Below, piece after piece: positions 8,200 through 17,159 of a stretch of DNA of 64,000 nt (positions are counted from its first letter, which is position 1; every line of letters starts with the position of its first letter). Source of the DNA: Solirubrobacterales bacterium (GTDB lineage Bacteria > Actinomycetota > Thermoleophilia > Solirubrobacterales > 70-9). Made by a program: the position numbers and the translations under genes. The stretch lies in assembly GCA_025936755.1 (NCBI GenBank), contig JAICSS010000014.1, positions 1 through 64,000 of the forward strand, written 5' to 3'. The notes under the pieces were generated by a model. The model was not told the origin of the DNA and made no database searches. It saw nothing but the letters and a program-made list of their open reading frames with translations.

Positions 8200-9392
8200 G
8201 TCGTGTATTCCGCGTTCAGCTTGACGTAGTCGTAGCCGAGGTCGGAGAACCAGACGTGGGCCCGGTGCCCGCCGCGGCCGAGCCGCAGGCCGATCTCGGC
8301 CTCCTCCACCTCGCCGCCGAGCTCGGCGGCGTCGATGTTCTCGGCGCCGAGCTCCTCCAGGTCCTCGCCGGCCAGGGCGGCGCCGGCGGCCTGGGCGATC
8401 CGGCCCCAGTTGGGGTCGCGGCCGAACAGCGCCGTTTTGACCAGCGGCGAGTTGGCGATCGCCCGGGCGACGCGCTCGGCCTCGGCCTCGGTGGCGGCCT
8501 CGGTGACCTCGATCCGGGCGGTGCGGGCGGCGCCCTCGCCGTCGCGGACGATCTCGATCGCCAGCTGCATCAGCACCGCCTCCAGCAGGCCCTCGGGCAG
8601 CGGCTGGCCGGCTTTGCCGGAGGACTGCAGCAGGACCGTGTCGTTGGTGCTCATCTGGCCGTCGACGGTGATTCGGTTGAAGGAGCCCTCGACGGCGGCG
8701 CGCAGGCGCGCGTCGGCGTCGGGGACGACGGCGTCGGTCTGGACGAAGCAGAGCATCGTCGCCATGTTCGGCTCGATCATCCCCGCCCCCTTCGCCTGGG
8801 CGGAAAGCGTCACGCCGCCGGCGCGCAGGGTGCAGCGCTTTGGCCAGCGGTCGGTGGTGAGGATCGCGTCGGAGAAGGCGGTGCCGCCGTCGGCGGCGAG
8901 CGTCTCCGCGGCCTCGGCGATGCCGGCGAGGACGGCGTCGACCGGCAGCGGCACCCCGATCGTCCCGGTCTCGGCGACGGCTACCTGCGGCTGTTCCAGG
9001 CCAAGCTCTTCGGCGGCGACGGCGGACATCGCCAGCGCGTCGGCGTATCCCTGGGCGCCGGTCTCGGCGTTGGCGTTGCCGCTGTTGACGACGACGGCGC
9101 GGATCCCGCCGGCGTCGCAGCGCTCGCGGCAGACCCGGATCGGCGCCGCGGCCGAGGCGTTGCGCGTCAACAGCAGGGCCGAAGCGACCTCCTCGGCGTC
9201 GCAGGCGAGCAGGCCGACGTCGGTGCGGCCGCCGCCCTTGAGCCCGCAGTGGGCGCCGCCGGCGCGGAAGCCGGGGGCGAGCTGCGCGGGGTCGAGCTCC
9301 TCGACGCCGTCGGGCGCGTCGACCCAGCGCGACCGGAAGAAACCGTCACTCGCCGGAATGCTCCGCTTCGCGTCCGCTTCCGGCGCCTTCAT
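8196..9392 (-). CDS. argJ: bifunctional glutamate N-acetyltransferase / ornithine acetyltransferase
   Basis: Recycles the acetyl group from acetylornithine to glutamate, making the pathway cyclic. The ATG at 9392 overlaps the argC stop (ATGA), which supports this start. The protein has the family's self-cleavage site (NMATMLCFVQTDA, between Ala and Thr) that separates the alpha and beta chains, and VVNSGNANAETG in the alpha part. Length is 398 residues. The recycling route fits the absence of an argE or argA nearby. Confidence 0.94.
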   Translation of the reverse strand: MKAPEADAKRSIPASDGFFRSRWVDAPDGVEELDPAQLAPGFRAGGAHCGLKGGGRTDVGLLACDAEEVASALLLTRNASAAAPIRVCRERCDAGGIRAVVVNSGNANAETGAQGYADALAMSAVAAEELGLEQPQVAVAETGTIGVPLPVDAVLAGIAEAAETLAADGGTAFSDAILTTDRWPKRCTLRAGGVTLSAQAKGAGMIEPNMATMLCFVQTDAVVPDADARLRAAVEGSFNRITVDGQMSTNDTVLLQSSGKAGQPLPEGLLEAVLMQLAIEIVRDGEGAARTARIEVTEAATEAEAERVARAIANSPLVKTALFGRDPNWGRIAQAAGAALAGEDLEELGAENIDAAELGGEVEEAEIGLRLGRGGHRAHVWFSDLGYDYVKLNAEYTT

Positions 9393-10384
9393 TTCAGCCC
9401 CTCCGTCTCCTGGAGCCCCAGCATCAGGTTGAGGTTCTGCACGCCCTGGCCGGAGGCGCCCTTCCAGATGTTGTCGATCGCCGCGAAGGCCGTCACCCGC
9501 CCCCGCTCCTCGACGGTGACGTAGACGTGGCACTCGTTGGTGTCGCGCACGGCGCGCAGGTTCGGCGGGCCGTCGAGGACGTGGACGAAGGGCTCCTCGG
9601 CGTAGCGCCGCTCGTAGAGGTCGCGGATCGCCTCCTTCGAAGTCGCTTCGGAGAGCGTCGCGAAGCAGGTCGCCAGCTCCCCCTGGTCGAGCGGCAGCAG
9701 GTGGGGGACGAAGGTGACCGGGGCCGGGCTGCCGAGCGCGGCCAGCTCCTGCTCGATCTCGGGCCGGTGGCGATGGCCCTCGGTCTTGTAGGGGAAGGCG
9801 TTCTCGGTCATGTTCGAGAAGTGGACGAGGTCGTCGCTGGCGCGGCCGTAGCCGGAGGTGCCCTGCATCGCCGCGACGAAGACCTCCGAGAGCAGCCCCC
9901 GCTCGGCCAGGGGCGCCAGCGCCAATACGCTCGCGGTCGGGTAGCAGCCGGGCGTGGCGACCAGGGTCGCCTCCCGCAGCTGCTCGCGATAGAGCTCGGT
10001 CAGCCCGTAGACGCCGGTGCCGAAGAGGTCGGGCGCGCCGTGCTCGCCGTACCAGCGCTCGTAGGTCTCCGGGTCGCGCAGCCGGAAGTCGGCGGAGAGG
10101 TCGACGACGAGGATCCCCCGCTCCCGCAGGGCGGCGTCGGTCGGGGCGGCCGCCCCGTGGGGATAGGCGACGATCGCCGCGTCGACCTCGGGCAGGTCGT
10201 CGAGGTCGAGCTCGGTCAGCTCGATCGGCGCCCGGTAGCGCGGGTAGAGATCGCAGAGCCGCTTGCCGGCGTCGCTGCGCGAGGTCGCGGCGACCAGGTC
10301 CAGGCTCGGGTGGTCGTGGACGATCTGCGCCGCGAGGGCGCCGGTGAAGCCGGAGGCCCCGGCGACGAGGACGCGCTTATTCAC
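9389..10384 (-). CDS. argC: N-acetyl-gamma-glutamyl-phosphate reductase
   Basis: NADPH-dependent reduction of acetylglutamyl phosphate to the semialdehyde. The 331 residues start with a Rossmann motif (RVLVAGASGFTGALAAQIV). The catalytic Cys sits in ATPGCYPTASVLAL. It overlaps the 3' end of pheT by 8 nt, so the arginine genes appear to share a transcript with phenylalanyl-tRNA synthetase. Confidence 0.95.
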   Translation of the reverse strand: MNKRVLVAGASGFTGALAAQIVHDHPSLDLVAATSRSDAGKRLCDLYPRYRAPIELTELDLDDLPEVDAAIVAYPHGAAAPTDAALRERGILVVDLSADFRLRDPETYERWYGEHGAPDLFGTGVYGLTELYREQLREATLVATPGCYPTASVLALAPLAERGLLSEVFVAAMQGTSGYGRASDDLVHFSNMTENAFPYKTEGHRHRPEIEQELAALGSPAPVTFVPHLLPLDQGELATCFATLSEATSKEAIRDLYERRYAEEPFVHVLDGPPNLRAVRDTNECHVYVTVEERGRVTAFAAIDNIWKGASGQGVQNLNLMLGLQETEGLK

Positions 10385-12809
10385 GCAGCGTCCCCCCGAT
10401 CTCGTCCAGCTTCGCCTTGATCCGATCCCGCAGGCCGGCGACCTCCTCGTCGGTGAGGGTACGGTCGGGGGCGCGGAACTCGAGGTTCAGCGCCAGGCTC
10501 TTGTTTCCCTCCCCCACCTGCTCGCCTTCGTAGAGGTCGAAGACCTCGGCAGCCTGGAGGAGGTCGCCGCCGGCGCCGAGGATCGCCTCGCGAACCGCGC
10601 TCGCCGGCTTCGCCGCCGGCACGACCACGGCCAGGTCCTGGTAGACGGCGGGGAAGGTGGTGACGTCCTCGTAGGTCTCCTCGCCGAGAGTGGCGGCGGC
10701 GGCCAGCGGCGCCAGGTCGAGCTCGAAGGCGGCGGCCGCGTCGAGGTCCCAGGCCCTGCAGACGAGCGGGTGCACCTCGCCGAGCCAGCCGATAGGCGCG
10801 CCGGCGACCGCGACCGCCGCCGAGCGGCCCGGGTGCAGGAACGGCTCCTCGGCTGGTGAGAACGCAACCTCCGCCCCCAGCCCGCGTGCCAGCGCTTCGA
10901 CGATTCCCTTCAGGGCGAAGAAGTCCGCGGCCTCGCCGCCGCCGCGCCACGAGCGTTGCGAAAGAGAGCCGACCCCGATCGCCGCCAACCGGTGCGGCTC
11001 GGCAACCGGCGAAGGTCGATCGCCGGCGAACTCGCCTTCTCCGTCGAGGTAGACGCGGGCCGATTCGAAGAGGGACAGGTCGCCGGCGCCGCGGGCGACG
11101 TTGCGGGCGGCGATGTCGAGGAGGGAGCCGAGCAGGGTCGTCCGCATCGCCGACTGCTCCTCCGAGAGCGGGTTGGCGAGCAGGACCGGGGTTGCCCGCG
11201 CGTCCCCGGCGGGAATCCGCAGCCGCTCTGCCTCCCCGGGGTCGGTGAAGCTCCAGCCGACGACCTGGTCGAAGCCGAGGTCGCGGAGGCCGTCCTCGGC
11301 CCGGCGGCGCAGGCGCTGCTCGCGGCTGAGGCCGCCGACGGCCTCGCCGGTCGCGGGCAGCGTCGTCGGCAGGTGCTCGTCGATCCCGTGGACCCGCGCC
11401 ACCTCCTCGATCAGGTCGACCTCGCGGGCGACGTCGTAGTGGCGGTCGGGCGGGACCGTCACCCGCAGGTCCTCGCCCTCGGGCTCGGCCGCGAAGCCGA
11501 GCCGCTCCAGGTAGGTCCTCTGCTCGTCCTGGGAGATCGTCATCCCCAGCAGGCCCCCGACGCGCGCCGCGCGCAGGGTGAGCCGCCGCGGCTCCGGCGC
11601 CTCGGCGGCGACGTCGATCGTGCCGGGCACCATCCTCGCGCCGCAGAGCTCGACCAGGAGCCGCGAGGCGATCCGCTGCGCCCGCAGGCACAGCTCCGGG
11701 TGCAGCTGCTTCTCGAAGCGGGCCGAGGCCTCCGAGCGCAGCCCCAGCATCCGCGAGGTGCGAAGGATGTTGGTGCCGTTCCAGCAGGCGACCTCGAGCA
11801 GGACCCGGGTCGTCTTCGCGGAGACCTCGGAGACCTGGCCGCCCATGATCCCGGCGATTCCGGAGGGGCCGTTGCGGTCGCAGACGAGGACGGTCTCGGC
11901 GTCGAAGCTGCGCTCGACGCCGTCGAGGGTGGTCATCTTCTCCCCCGCGCCGGCGGTGCGCACGATCAGCTCGCCGCCGGGAACCTCGTCGAGGTCGAAG
12001 GCGTGCAGCGGCTGCGCCGTCAGCAGCATCACGTAGTTGGTGATGTCGACGACGTTGTTGATCGGCCGCTGGCCGGCGGCGGCGAGCCGCGCCTGCAGCC
12101 AGAGCGGCGAGGGACCGATCTCCACGTCGGTGAAGACGCGGGCGGTGAAGCGCGGGCAGAGCTCGGGGACCTCGACGGCGACCGAGGCGTAGTCGGATGC
12201 CTCGCCGTCGCCATCGGCCGGCGCGTCCTCGGCCCAGGGGTCGTCGGCCAGCGGCGCGCCGCTGATCGCGTGGACCTCGCGGGCGACGCCGTGGACGCCG
12301 AAGCAGTCGCTGCGGTTCGGCGTCACCTCGATCTCCAGGACCGCCTCGCCCAGCGGCATCACCTCTCCCAGCGGCGTTCCGGCGGCGAGCTGGTCGTCCA
12401 GCACCATGATCCCGTCGTGGTCCTCGCCGACCTCGAGCTCGTCGGCGGCGAGGATCATCCCTTCGGAAGGCAGGCCCCGCAGCTTCGCCTTGCGCAGCTT
12501 CATCCCGTTCGGCATCGTCGCCCCGGGCAGCGCCACCGCCACCGTCTGCCCGGCGGCGACGTTGGGGGCGCCGCAGACGATCGGGCGCTCGCCGTCGCCG
12601 GTGTCGACGGTGCAGGCACTGAGCCGGTCGGCCTTCGGGTGCTTCTCGCAGGCGACGACCTTGCCGACGACGAAGCCCTCGGCCGAGGGCGGCCCCACGG
12701 TCTCGATCCGCTCGACCTCGGTCCCGGTCATCACCAGGCGGTCGGCCAGCGCCGCCGGCTCCATTCCCGGGTCGCAGTACTCGCGCAGCCAGCTGTACGG
12801 GACCCTCAT
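10377..12809 (-). CDS. pheT: phenylalanyl-tRNA synthetase beta subunit
   Basis: Beta chain of the heterotetrameric enzyme, with editing and tRNA-binding domains. The ATG at 12809 overlaps the pheS stop (ATGA). Domains in order over 810 residues: short N-terminal segment (MRVPYSWLREYCD), tRNA-binding OB domain (about 40-150, VVGKVVACEKHPKADRLS), B3/B4 editing domain (about 210-380), B5 (about 400-470, EARFEKQLHP-type region before it), catalytic-like core, and a C-terminal FDX-ACB domain (FPAVYQDLAVVVP). Confidence 0.95.
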   Translation of the reverse strand: MRVPYSWLREYCDPGMEPAALADRLVMTGTEVERIETVGPPSAEGFVVGKVVACEKHPKADRLSACTVDTGDGERPIVCGAPNVAAGQTVAVALPGATMPNGMKLRKAKLRGLPSEGMILAADELEVGEDHDGIMVLDDQLAAGTPLGEVMPLGEAVLEIEVTPNRSDCFGVHGVAREVHAISGAPLADDPWAEDAPADGDGEASDYASVAVEVPELCPRFTARVFTDVEIGPSPLWLQARLAAAGQRPINNVVDITNYVMLLTAQPLHAFDLDEVPGGELIVRTAGAGEKMTTLDGVERSFDAETVLVCDRNGPSGIAGIMGGQVSEVSAKTTRVLLEVACWNGTNILRTSRMLGLRSEASARFEKQLHPELCLRAQRIASRLLVELCGARMVPGTIDVAAEAPEPRRLTLRAARVGGLLGMTISQDEQRTYLERLGFAAEPEGEDLRVTVPPDRHYDVAREVDLIEEVARVHGIDEHLPTTLPATGEAVGGLSREQRLRRRAEDGLRDLGFDQVVGWSFTDPGEAERLRIPAGDARATPVLLANPLSEEQSAMRTTLLGSLLDIAARNVARGAGDLSLFESARVYLDGEGEFAGDRPSPVAEPHRLAAIGVGSLSQRSWRGGGEAADFFALKGIVEALARGLGAEVAFSPAEEPFLHPGRSAAVAVAGAPIGWLGEVHPLVCRAWDLDAAAAFELDLAPLAAAATLGEETYEDVTTFPAVYQDLAVVVPAAKPASAVREAILGAGGDLLQAAEVFDLYEGEQVGEGNKSLALNLEFRAPDRTLTDEEVAGLRDRIKAKLDEIGGTLRE

Positions 12810-13864
12810 GAGAACTGCTCCAGCATCCGCACGTCGTTGTCGAAGAAGCGTCGCAGGTCGGGGACGCCGTGGCGCAGCATCGCCACCCGCTCGACCCCGA
12901 TCCCGAAGGCGAAGCCCTGGACCTGCTCGGGGTCGTACCCGTGCGGTTCGACGAAGCCGAGGACGTTGGGGTCGACCATGCCGGCGCCGAGGATCTCGAT
13001 CCAGCCCTGGCCCTTGCAGAGGTTGCAGCGCTCGCCGCCCTCCAGCTCGCCGCTGCCGCCGCACTGGAAGCAGGAGACGTCGACCTCGACGCTGGGCTCG
13101 GTGAAGGGGAAGAAGTGCGGCCGCAGGCGCAGCTCGCGGTCGCCGCCGAAGAGCGCCCGGCACATCGCCAGCAGCGTCCCCTGCAGGTCGGCGAGGGTGA
13201 GGCCGGCGGCGATCGCCAGCCCCTCGACCTGGTGGAACATCGGGCTGTGGGTGGCGTCGGAGTCGCGCCGGTAGACCTTGCCCGGGACGACGACGAAGAT
13301 CGGCGGCGGCTTCGCCTCCATCGAGCGCACCTGCATCGGCGAGGTGTGGGTGCGCAGCAGCACGTCGGGGTGCGACTGCACGTAGAAGGTGTCCTGGAGC
13401 ATCCGCGCCGGGTGGCCGGGGGGATGGTTCAGGGCCGTGAAGTTGTAGTAGTCGTGCTCGATCTCCGGCCCTTCGGCGACGTGGTAGCCGAGGCCGACCA
13501 TCGTGTCCTCGATCAGCCGCGTGGTGCGGGCGATCAGGTGCGGGTGGCCGACCGGCCGCGGCGGCGCCCCGGGCAGGGTGACGTCGACGCGGTCGGTGAC
13601 CAGCTGGGACTCCAGCTCGGAGGCGCCGAGCCGCTCGGCGCTTGCCTCCAGCAGCGCTTCCAGCTCCGTGCGGGCGCGGTTGGCGGCGCCGCCGACCGGC
13701 CCCCGTTCCTCCTGGGGCAGCTCGGCGATCCCGCGCAGGACGCTCGTCAGCTCGGCTTTGCGGCCGAGGTAGCGGACCCGCAGCTCCTCCAGCTCGGCGG
13801 AGCCGCCGGCGCCCTCGACCGCGCCGGCCGCCTCGGCCCTGATCGCCTCAATCCGCTCAAGCAT
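12806..13864 (-). CDS. pheS: phenylalanyl-tRNA synthetase alpha subunit
   Basis: Catalytic alpha chain, 352 residues. The start chosen is the ATG at 13864 (MLERIEAIRAEA), which gives the usual N-terminal coiled-coil arm. Longer starts would run far into the methyltransferase gene. Class II motifs are visible: HPARMLQDTFYV, RTHTSPMQ, and GIGVERVAMLRHGVPDLRRF at the C-terminus. The first codons overlap the end of the methyltransferase gene by 8 nt. Confidence 0.95.
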   Translation of the reverse strand: MLERIEAIRAEAAGAVEGAGGSAELEELRVRYLGRKAELTSVLRGIAELPQEERGPVGGAANRARTELEALLEASAERLGASELESQLVTDRVDVTLPGAPPRPVGHPHLIARTTRLIEDTMVGLGYHVAEGPEIEHDYYNFTALNHPPGHPARMLQDTFYVQSHPDVLLRTHTSPMQVRSMEAKPPPIFVVVPGKVYRRDSDATHSPMFHQVEGLAIAAGLTLADLQGTLLAMCRALFGGDRELRLRPHFFPFTEPSVEVDVSCFQCGGSGELEGGERCNLCKGQGWIEILGAGMVDPNVLGFVEPHGYDPEQVQGFAFGIGVERVAMLRHGVPDLRRFFDNDVRMLEQFS

Positions 13865-14576
13865 CCGCCTCCACCTCCCGCATGGCGAGCGAAGATAGCC
13901 GCTGGGCGGCGATCGCAGCCGCCGCGGCGACGTTGAGGGACTCGGCGCCGCCGGGCCGCAGCGGGATCGTGACCTTGCGCTCGCACCGGGCGAGGACCGC
14001 GTCGGGCAGCCCCTCACGCTCCGCGCCGAGGCAGACCGTCGCGGCGCCGGCGAGCGTGTCGACTTCTTCCCCCCCGTGCGCGACTAAAGCGACACGCGGC
14101 TCTGGCGTCGCGTCGAGACCAGCTTGCACGGGCGGCGAGGAGAAGATCGACCCCATGCTGGCGCGTACCGCCTTCGGCGAGAAGGGGTCGGCGCAGCCGG
14201 GGCCGAGGACGACCGAGGTGCCGACGAGGGCGTCCGCGGTCCGAACGATCGTGCCGACGTTTCCGGGATCGCCGACGCCGTGGAGGTAGAAGGACGGCGC
14301 CTCAGGCCGCTGCGCCCACCGCAGGGGCCAAACCGCGATCACGCGCGTGCCGGAGCCGAGGGACGAGACGTCGGCCAGGAGCGCCGGCTCGACCTCCTCG
14401 CCTTCGAGGCTCGAGTCCGCGGCGACGAGGACGAACCTCGGCTGCGCGCCCGACGCCAACCCCGCCTCGAGCAGGTCCTCGCCCTCGGTGACGAACGCGG
14501 CCTCGCCCTCGCGGTGCCTGCGGTCGCGCAGCTTGCGGACCAGCTTCAGCTTCTCGTTGTGGGGGCTCTCGATCAT
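13857..14576 (-). CDS. TrmH/SpoU-family RNA 2'-O-methyltransferase
   Basis: SAM-dependent methyltransferase of the SPOUT class that probably modifies ribose in 23S rRNA or a tRNA. The ATG at 14576 (MIESPHNEKLKLVRKLRDR) matches normal family N-termini. Conserved blocks are LHGVGDPGNVGTIVRTADA, VCLGAEREGLPDAV and PLRPGGAESLNVAAAAAI, which form the knotted SAM site. Residues about 155-168 (RVALVAHGGEEVDT) are encoded by the 41-bp palindromic repeat at 14056-14096. The gene sits between rplT and pheS, where such a gene is often found. Confidence 0.9.
   Translation of the reverse strand: MIESPHNEKLKLVRKLRDRRHREGEAAFVTEGEDLLEAGLASGAQPRFVLVAADSSLEGEEVEPALLADVSSLGSGTRVIAVWPLRWAQRPEAPSFYLHGVGDPGNVGTIVRTADALVGTSVVLGPGCADPFSPKAVRASMGSIFSSPPVQAGLDATPEPRVALVAHGGEEVDTLAGAATVCLGAEREGLPDAVLARCERKVTIPLRPGGAESLNVAAAAAIAAQRLSSLAMREVEADA
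14056..14096. repeat. 41-bp palindromic repeat, copy inside the methyltransferase gene
   Basis: Ends are near-inverted: GTGTCG at the left and AAAGCGACACG at the right, around a run of seven C. The copy at 20733-20773 agrees at about 35 of 41 positions by eye. Both lie in the same orientation and the same reading frame relative to the host gene, so both encode RVAL-x-x-HGGEE-x-DT. The host proteins are otherwise unrelated. Confidence 0.75.
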
Positions 14577-14628
14577 CTGGTTCTGATGGTGGTCGGTTCT
14601 TCTTCTCGGCGGTTTCTTCTCCTGGAAC

Positions 14629-14655
14629 GAAAAAGCGGGCCGATAAACGGCCCGC
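14629..14655 (-). terminator. rho-independent terminator after rplT
   Basis: On the minus strand, GCGGGCCG and CGGCCCGC pair perfectly across a 5-nt loop and are followed by six T. It lies 28 bp beyond the rplT stop and 53 bp before the methyltransferase start, so it separates the ribosomal transcript from the pheST-arg run or attenuates read-through. Confidence 0.88.
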
Positions 14656-14682
14656 CCGGGAGAAAGGAATGTCGGTGCGACC

Positions 14683-15042
14683 TCAGGCGGCCGCACCCTC
14701 CCGGGCTAGCTCGACGAATCGGCGGAAGGCGTCGCGGTCGTGCACGGCGATATCGGCCAGCATCTTGCGGTTGACCTCGACCTCGGCTTTGCCCAGTCCG
14801 TGCATCAGTTCCGAGTAGCTCATGCCCTCGAGCCGCGCGGCGGCGTTGATGCGGGTGATCCAGAGACGGCGGAAGGTCCGCTTTTTGTTGCGCCGGTCGC
14901 GGTAGGCGTACATCCCCGACCGCTGCACCTGCTCTTTGGCGAAACGGTAGGAGGAGTGCTTGCGGCCGAAGTAGCCCTTCGCTTCCTTCAGCACCTTGCG
15001 GCGCTTCTTGCGCGCGTGAACGGAACGCTTGACGCGGCTCAC
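14683..15042 (-). CDS. rplT: 50S ribosomal protein L20
   Basis: The 119-residue length and the start [19 protein letters not shown] are typical. [18 protein letters not shown] and [20 protein letters not shown] are the family's rRNA-binding segments. The start overlaps the rpmI stop by 4 nt. L20 often represses its own operon by binding the leader mRNA; no such leader can be confirmed here. Confidence 0.97.
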   Translation of the reverse strand: MSRVKRSVHARKKRRKVLKEAKGYFGRKHSSYRFAKEQVQRSGMYAYRDRRNKKRTFRRLWITRINAAARLEGMSYSELMHGLGKAEVEVNRKMLADIAVHDRDAFRRFVELAREGAAA

Positions 15043-15239
15043 TTGCCGCCTCCGAGCAGGGTCCGCACTTTCCTCTGGTCGCTGGGCGCGATATCGACCG
15101 GTTTCGCCATCTTCCGCTTCCGCTTCGGCGACTTTTTCTCCAGGATGTGGCTGGAGTAGGCGCGACGGCCGCGCAGCTTGCCGCTGGCGGTCTTCTTGAA
15201 GCGCTTCTTGGCGCCCGAATGGGTTTTCATCTTCGGCAT
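15039..15239 (-). CDS. rpmI: 50S ribosomal protein L35
   Basis: A 66-residue protein starting [20 protein letters not shown], the family signature, with [15 protein letters not shown] further on. It is the first gene of a two-gene unit with rplT. In most bacteria infC lies directly upstream. Here 1.1 kb of opposite-strand wecB separates them, so rpmI-rplT need their own promoter, probably in or beyond the 51-bp gap at 15240-15290. Confidence 0.96.
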   Translation of the reverse strand: MPKMKTHSGAKKRFKKTASGKLRGRRAYSSHILEKKSPKRKRKMAKPVDIAPSDQRKVRTLLGGGK

Positions 15240-15290
15240 CGGGTCCGCTATTGAAGCAGACGCCTGGCTCACGAGTACGCTGGCGCCGCG

Positions 15291-16361
15291 ATGCGGATCC
15301 TCTACGTCGTCGGAACGCGACCGAATTTCGTCAAGACCGCGCCGGTGATCGGCGCCCTGCGCGAGCGCCACCCCGAGGGCCGCCACGCGATCGTCCACAC
15401 CGGGCAGCACTACGACCGCCTGATGTCCGAGGTCTTCCTCGAGGAGCTGGGGGTGCCGGCGCCCGACTACATGCTCGAGGTCGGGTCCGGCAGCCACGCG
15501 GCGCAGACGGCGCGGACGATGGAGCGGCTGGAGCCGGTGCTGGCCGACGAGCGGCCGGACCTGGTGATGGTCCCCGGCGACGTCAACTCCACCCTGGCGG
15601 CGGCGCTGACGGCGGTGAAGATGGGGATCCCGGTCGCCCACATCGAGTCCGGCCTGCGCAGCTTCGACCTGACGATGCCCGAGGAGGTGAACCGGATCGT
15701 CGCCGACCGCTTCTCCGAGTGGCTCTTCCTCCACAGCCCCGAGGCGGTGACGAACCTGCGCGGCGAAGGCATCCCCGAGGAGCGGATGCACATGGTCGGC
15801 AACACGATGATCGACACCCTGGTGGCGCTGGAAGACCGCTTCCGCGCCGCCGGCTCGGCGGCGCGCCTCGGCGCCGAGCCCGGCTCCTACCTCCTGGTCA
15901 CCCTCCATCGCCCCGCCCTGGTCGACGGGCCGCTGCTGGGCGAGACCGTCGCCCGGCTCGCCGCCCTGGCGCGCGAGATCCCGGTCGTCTTCCCGGTCCA
16001 CCCGCGCACCCGCAAGATGATGGAGGGGCTCGAGCCCGACCACCCGGGCCTCCTCCTCACCGACCCGCTCGGCTACCTCGACTTCGTCTCCCTGATCGCC
16101 GACGCCCGCGCCGTCCTCACCGACTCCGGCGGGATCCAGGAGGAGACGACCTACCTCGGCGTCCCCTGCTTCACGCTCCGCGACAACACCGAGCGGCCGG
16201 TCACCGTCACCTCCGGCACCAACACCCTGCTGGGCCTGGACCCCGCGGCGATCGCCCGCATCCCCGGCCTGCTCGCCGAGGGGCGTCAGGCCCCGCCGGG
16301 ACCGCCGCCGCTCTGGGACGGCCGCGCCGCGCAGCGGATCGCCGAGGCGATCCTCAGCTAG
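15291..16361 (+). CDS. wecB: UDP-N-acetylglucosamine 2-epimerase (non-hydrolysing)
   Basis: Interconverts UDP-GlcNAc and UDP-ManNAc for surface polysaccharide or teichoic-acid-like polymers. The 356-residue GT-B fold shows [16 protein letters not shown] and the following HTGQHYD at the N-terminus, [26 protein letters not shown] and [18 protein letters not shown]. It lies on the strand opposite to all neighbours, between rpmI and infC, and its 3' end overlaps the infC 3' end by 8 bp. The gene looks intact. Confidence 0.93.
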   Translation: MRILYVVGTRPNFVKTAPVIGALRERHPEGRHAIVHTGQHYDRLMSEVFLEELGVPAPDYMLEVGSGSHAAQTARTMERLEPVLADERPDLVMVPGDVNSTLAAALTAVKMGIPVAHIESGLRSFDLTMPEEVNRIVADRFSEWLFLHSPEAVTNLRGEGIPEERMHMVGNTMIDTLVALEDRFRAAGSAARLGAEPGSYLLVTLHRPALVDGPLLGETVARLAALAREIPVVFPVHPRTRKMMEGLEPDHPGLLLTDPLGYLDFVSLIADARAVLTDSGGIQEETTYLGVPCFTLRDNTERPVTVTSGTNTLLGLDPAAIARIPGLLAEGRQAPPGPPPLWDGRAAQRIAEAILS

Positions 16362-17025
16362 CGTCGGCCGCGGCGTCGTCGACAGCGGCCGCGTCGACAG
16401 CCGCGGTGTCGACAGCGGCGGTGTCGTCGGCAGCGGCCGCGGCGTCGTCGGCCTCCTCGGCGCCGAGAAGCTTGTCGACCTCTTTGCTGGGGCCGAGCAG
16501 CATGCTCATGTTGCGCCCTTCCTGCAGCGGCGCCGACTCGATCGTGGCGAGGCCGTCGAGGTCCTCGAAGAGCTTCTGCAGGAGGTCGCGGCCGCGCTCG
16601 GGGTGGGCCTGCTCGCGGCCGCGGAACATGATCGTCACCTTGACCTTGTCGCGGTGCTTGAGGAAGCGTTCGACGTGGCCCTTCTTGGTCTCGTAGTCGT
16701 GGGTCGCGATCTTCGGCCGCAGCTTGATTTCGCGGATGTTGACCTGCTGCTGGTGCTTGCGCGCCTGCTTCTGCTTCTGCTCCTGCTCGTACTTGTACTT
16801 CGAGTAGTCGAGCAGGCGGGTCACCGGCGGCTTCGAGCCGGGGGCGACCTCGACCAGGTCCAGTTCGGCCTCCTGGGCGCGCTTGAGGGCGTCGTTGATG
16901 TCGACGATCCCCAGCTGCTCCCCGTCGGCGCCGATCAGGCGCACCTGCGGGACCCGGATCCGCTCGTTGATCCGGGTGGTGTCGCGCTCTGGCGGGCGCC
17001 GATCGAACCTGCGCGGGACCGGCAC
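16354..17025 (-). CDS. infC: translation initiation factor IF-3
   Basis: Prevents premature joining of ribosomal subunits and proofreads start-codon choice. The N-domain ([22 protein letters not shown]), the lysine-rich linker and the C-domain ([20 protein letters not shown]) are all present. The start is taken as GTG at 17025 with no clear Shine-Dalgarno sequence; an ATA codon lies just before it in frame, and infC genes often use rare starts. The protein (223 residues) is longer than usual because of an Ala/Asp-rich tail (about 190-223) encoded by a GTCGAC-containing tandem repeat. Confidence 0.94.
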   Translation of the reverse strand: MPVPRRFDRRPPERDTTRINERIRVPQVRLIGADGEQLGIVDINDALKRAQEAELDLVEVAPGSKPPVTRLLDYSKYKYEQEQKQKQARKHQQQVNIREIKLRPKIATHDYETKKGHVERFLKHRDKVKVTIMFRGREQAHPERGRDLLQKLFEDLDGLATIESAPLQEGRNMSMLLGPSKEVDKLLGAEEADDAAAAADDTAAVDTAAVDAAAVDDAAADAS

Positions 17026-17121
17026 TATCGGAGGCGGGACTTCAAGAGGACGAGACGGTAGGCAGGCACGGGGCGTTCAGCGGCGGCGGTTTTTGTTCGT
17101 GCCAGCGATCAAGTTCGGCGC

Positions 17122-17150
17122 AGTATAGAGACAGAAGGCCCGTTCGTGAA
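17122..17150 (-). promoter_or_regulatory. infC: predicted promoter of infC
   Basis: Read on the minus strand, TTCACG (17145-17150) and TATACT (17122-17127) are separated by 17 nt, a good fit to a housekeeping -35/-10 pair. It lies in the 134-bp gap between the thrS stop and the infC start and would give an untranslated leader of about 90 nt. Confidence 0.55.
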
Positions 17151-17159
17151 CCCGGTCGG

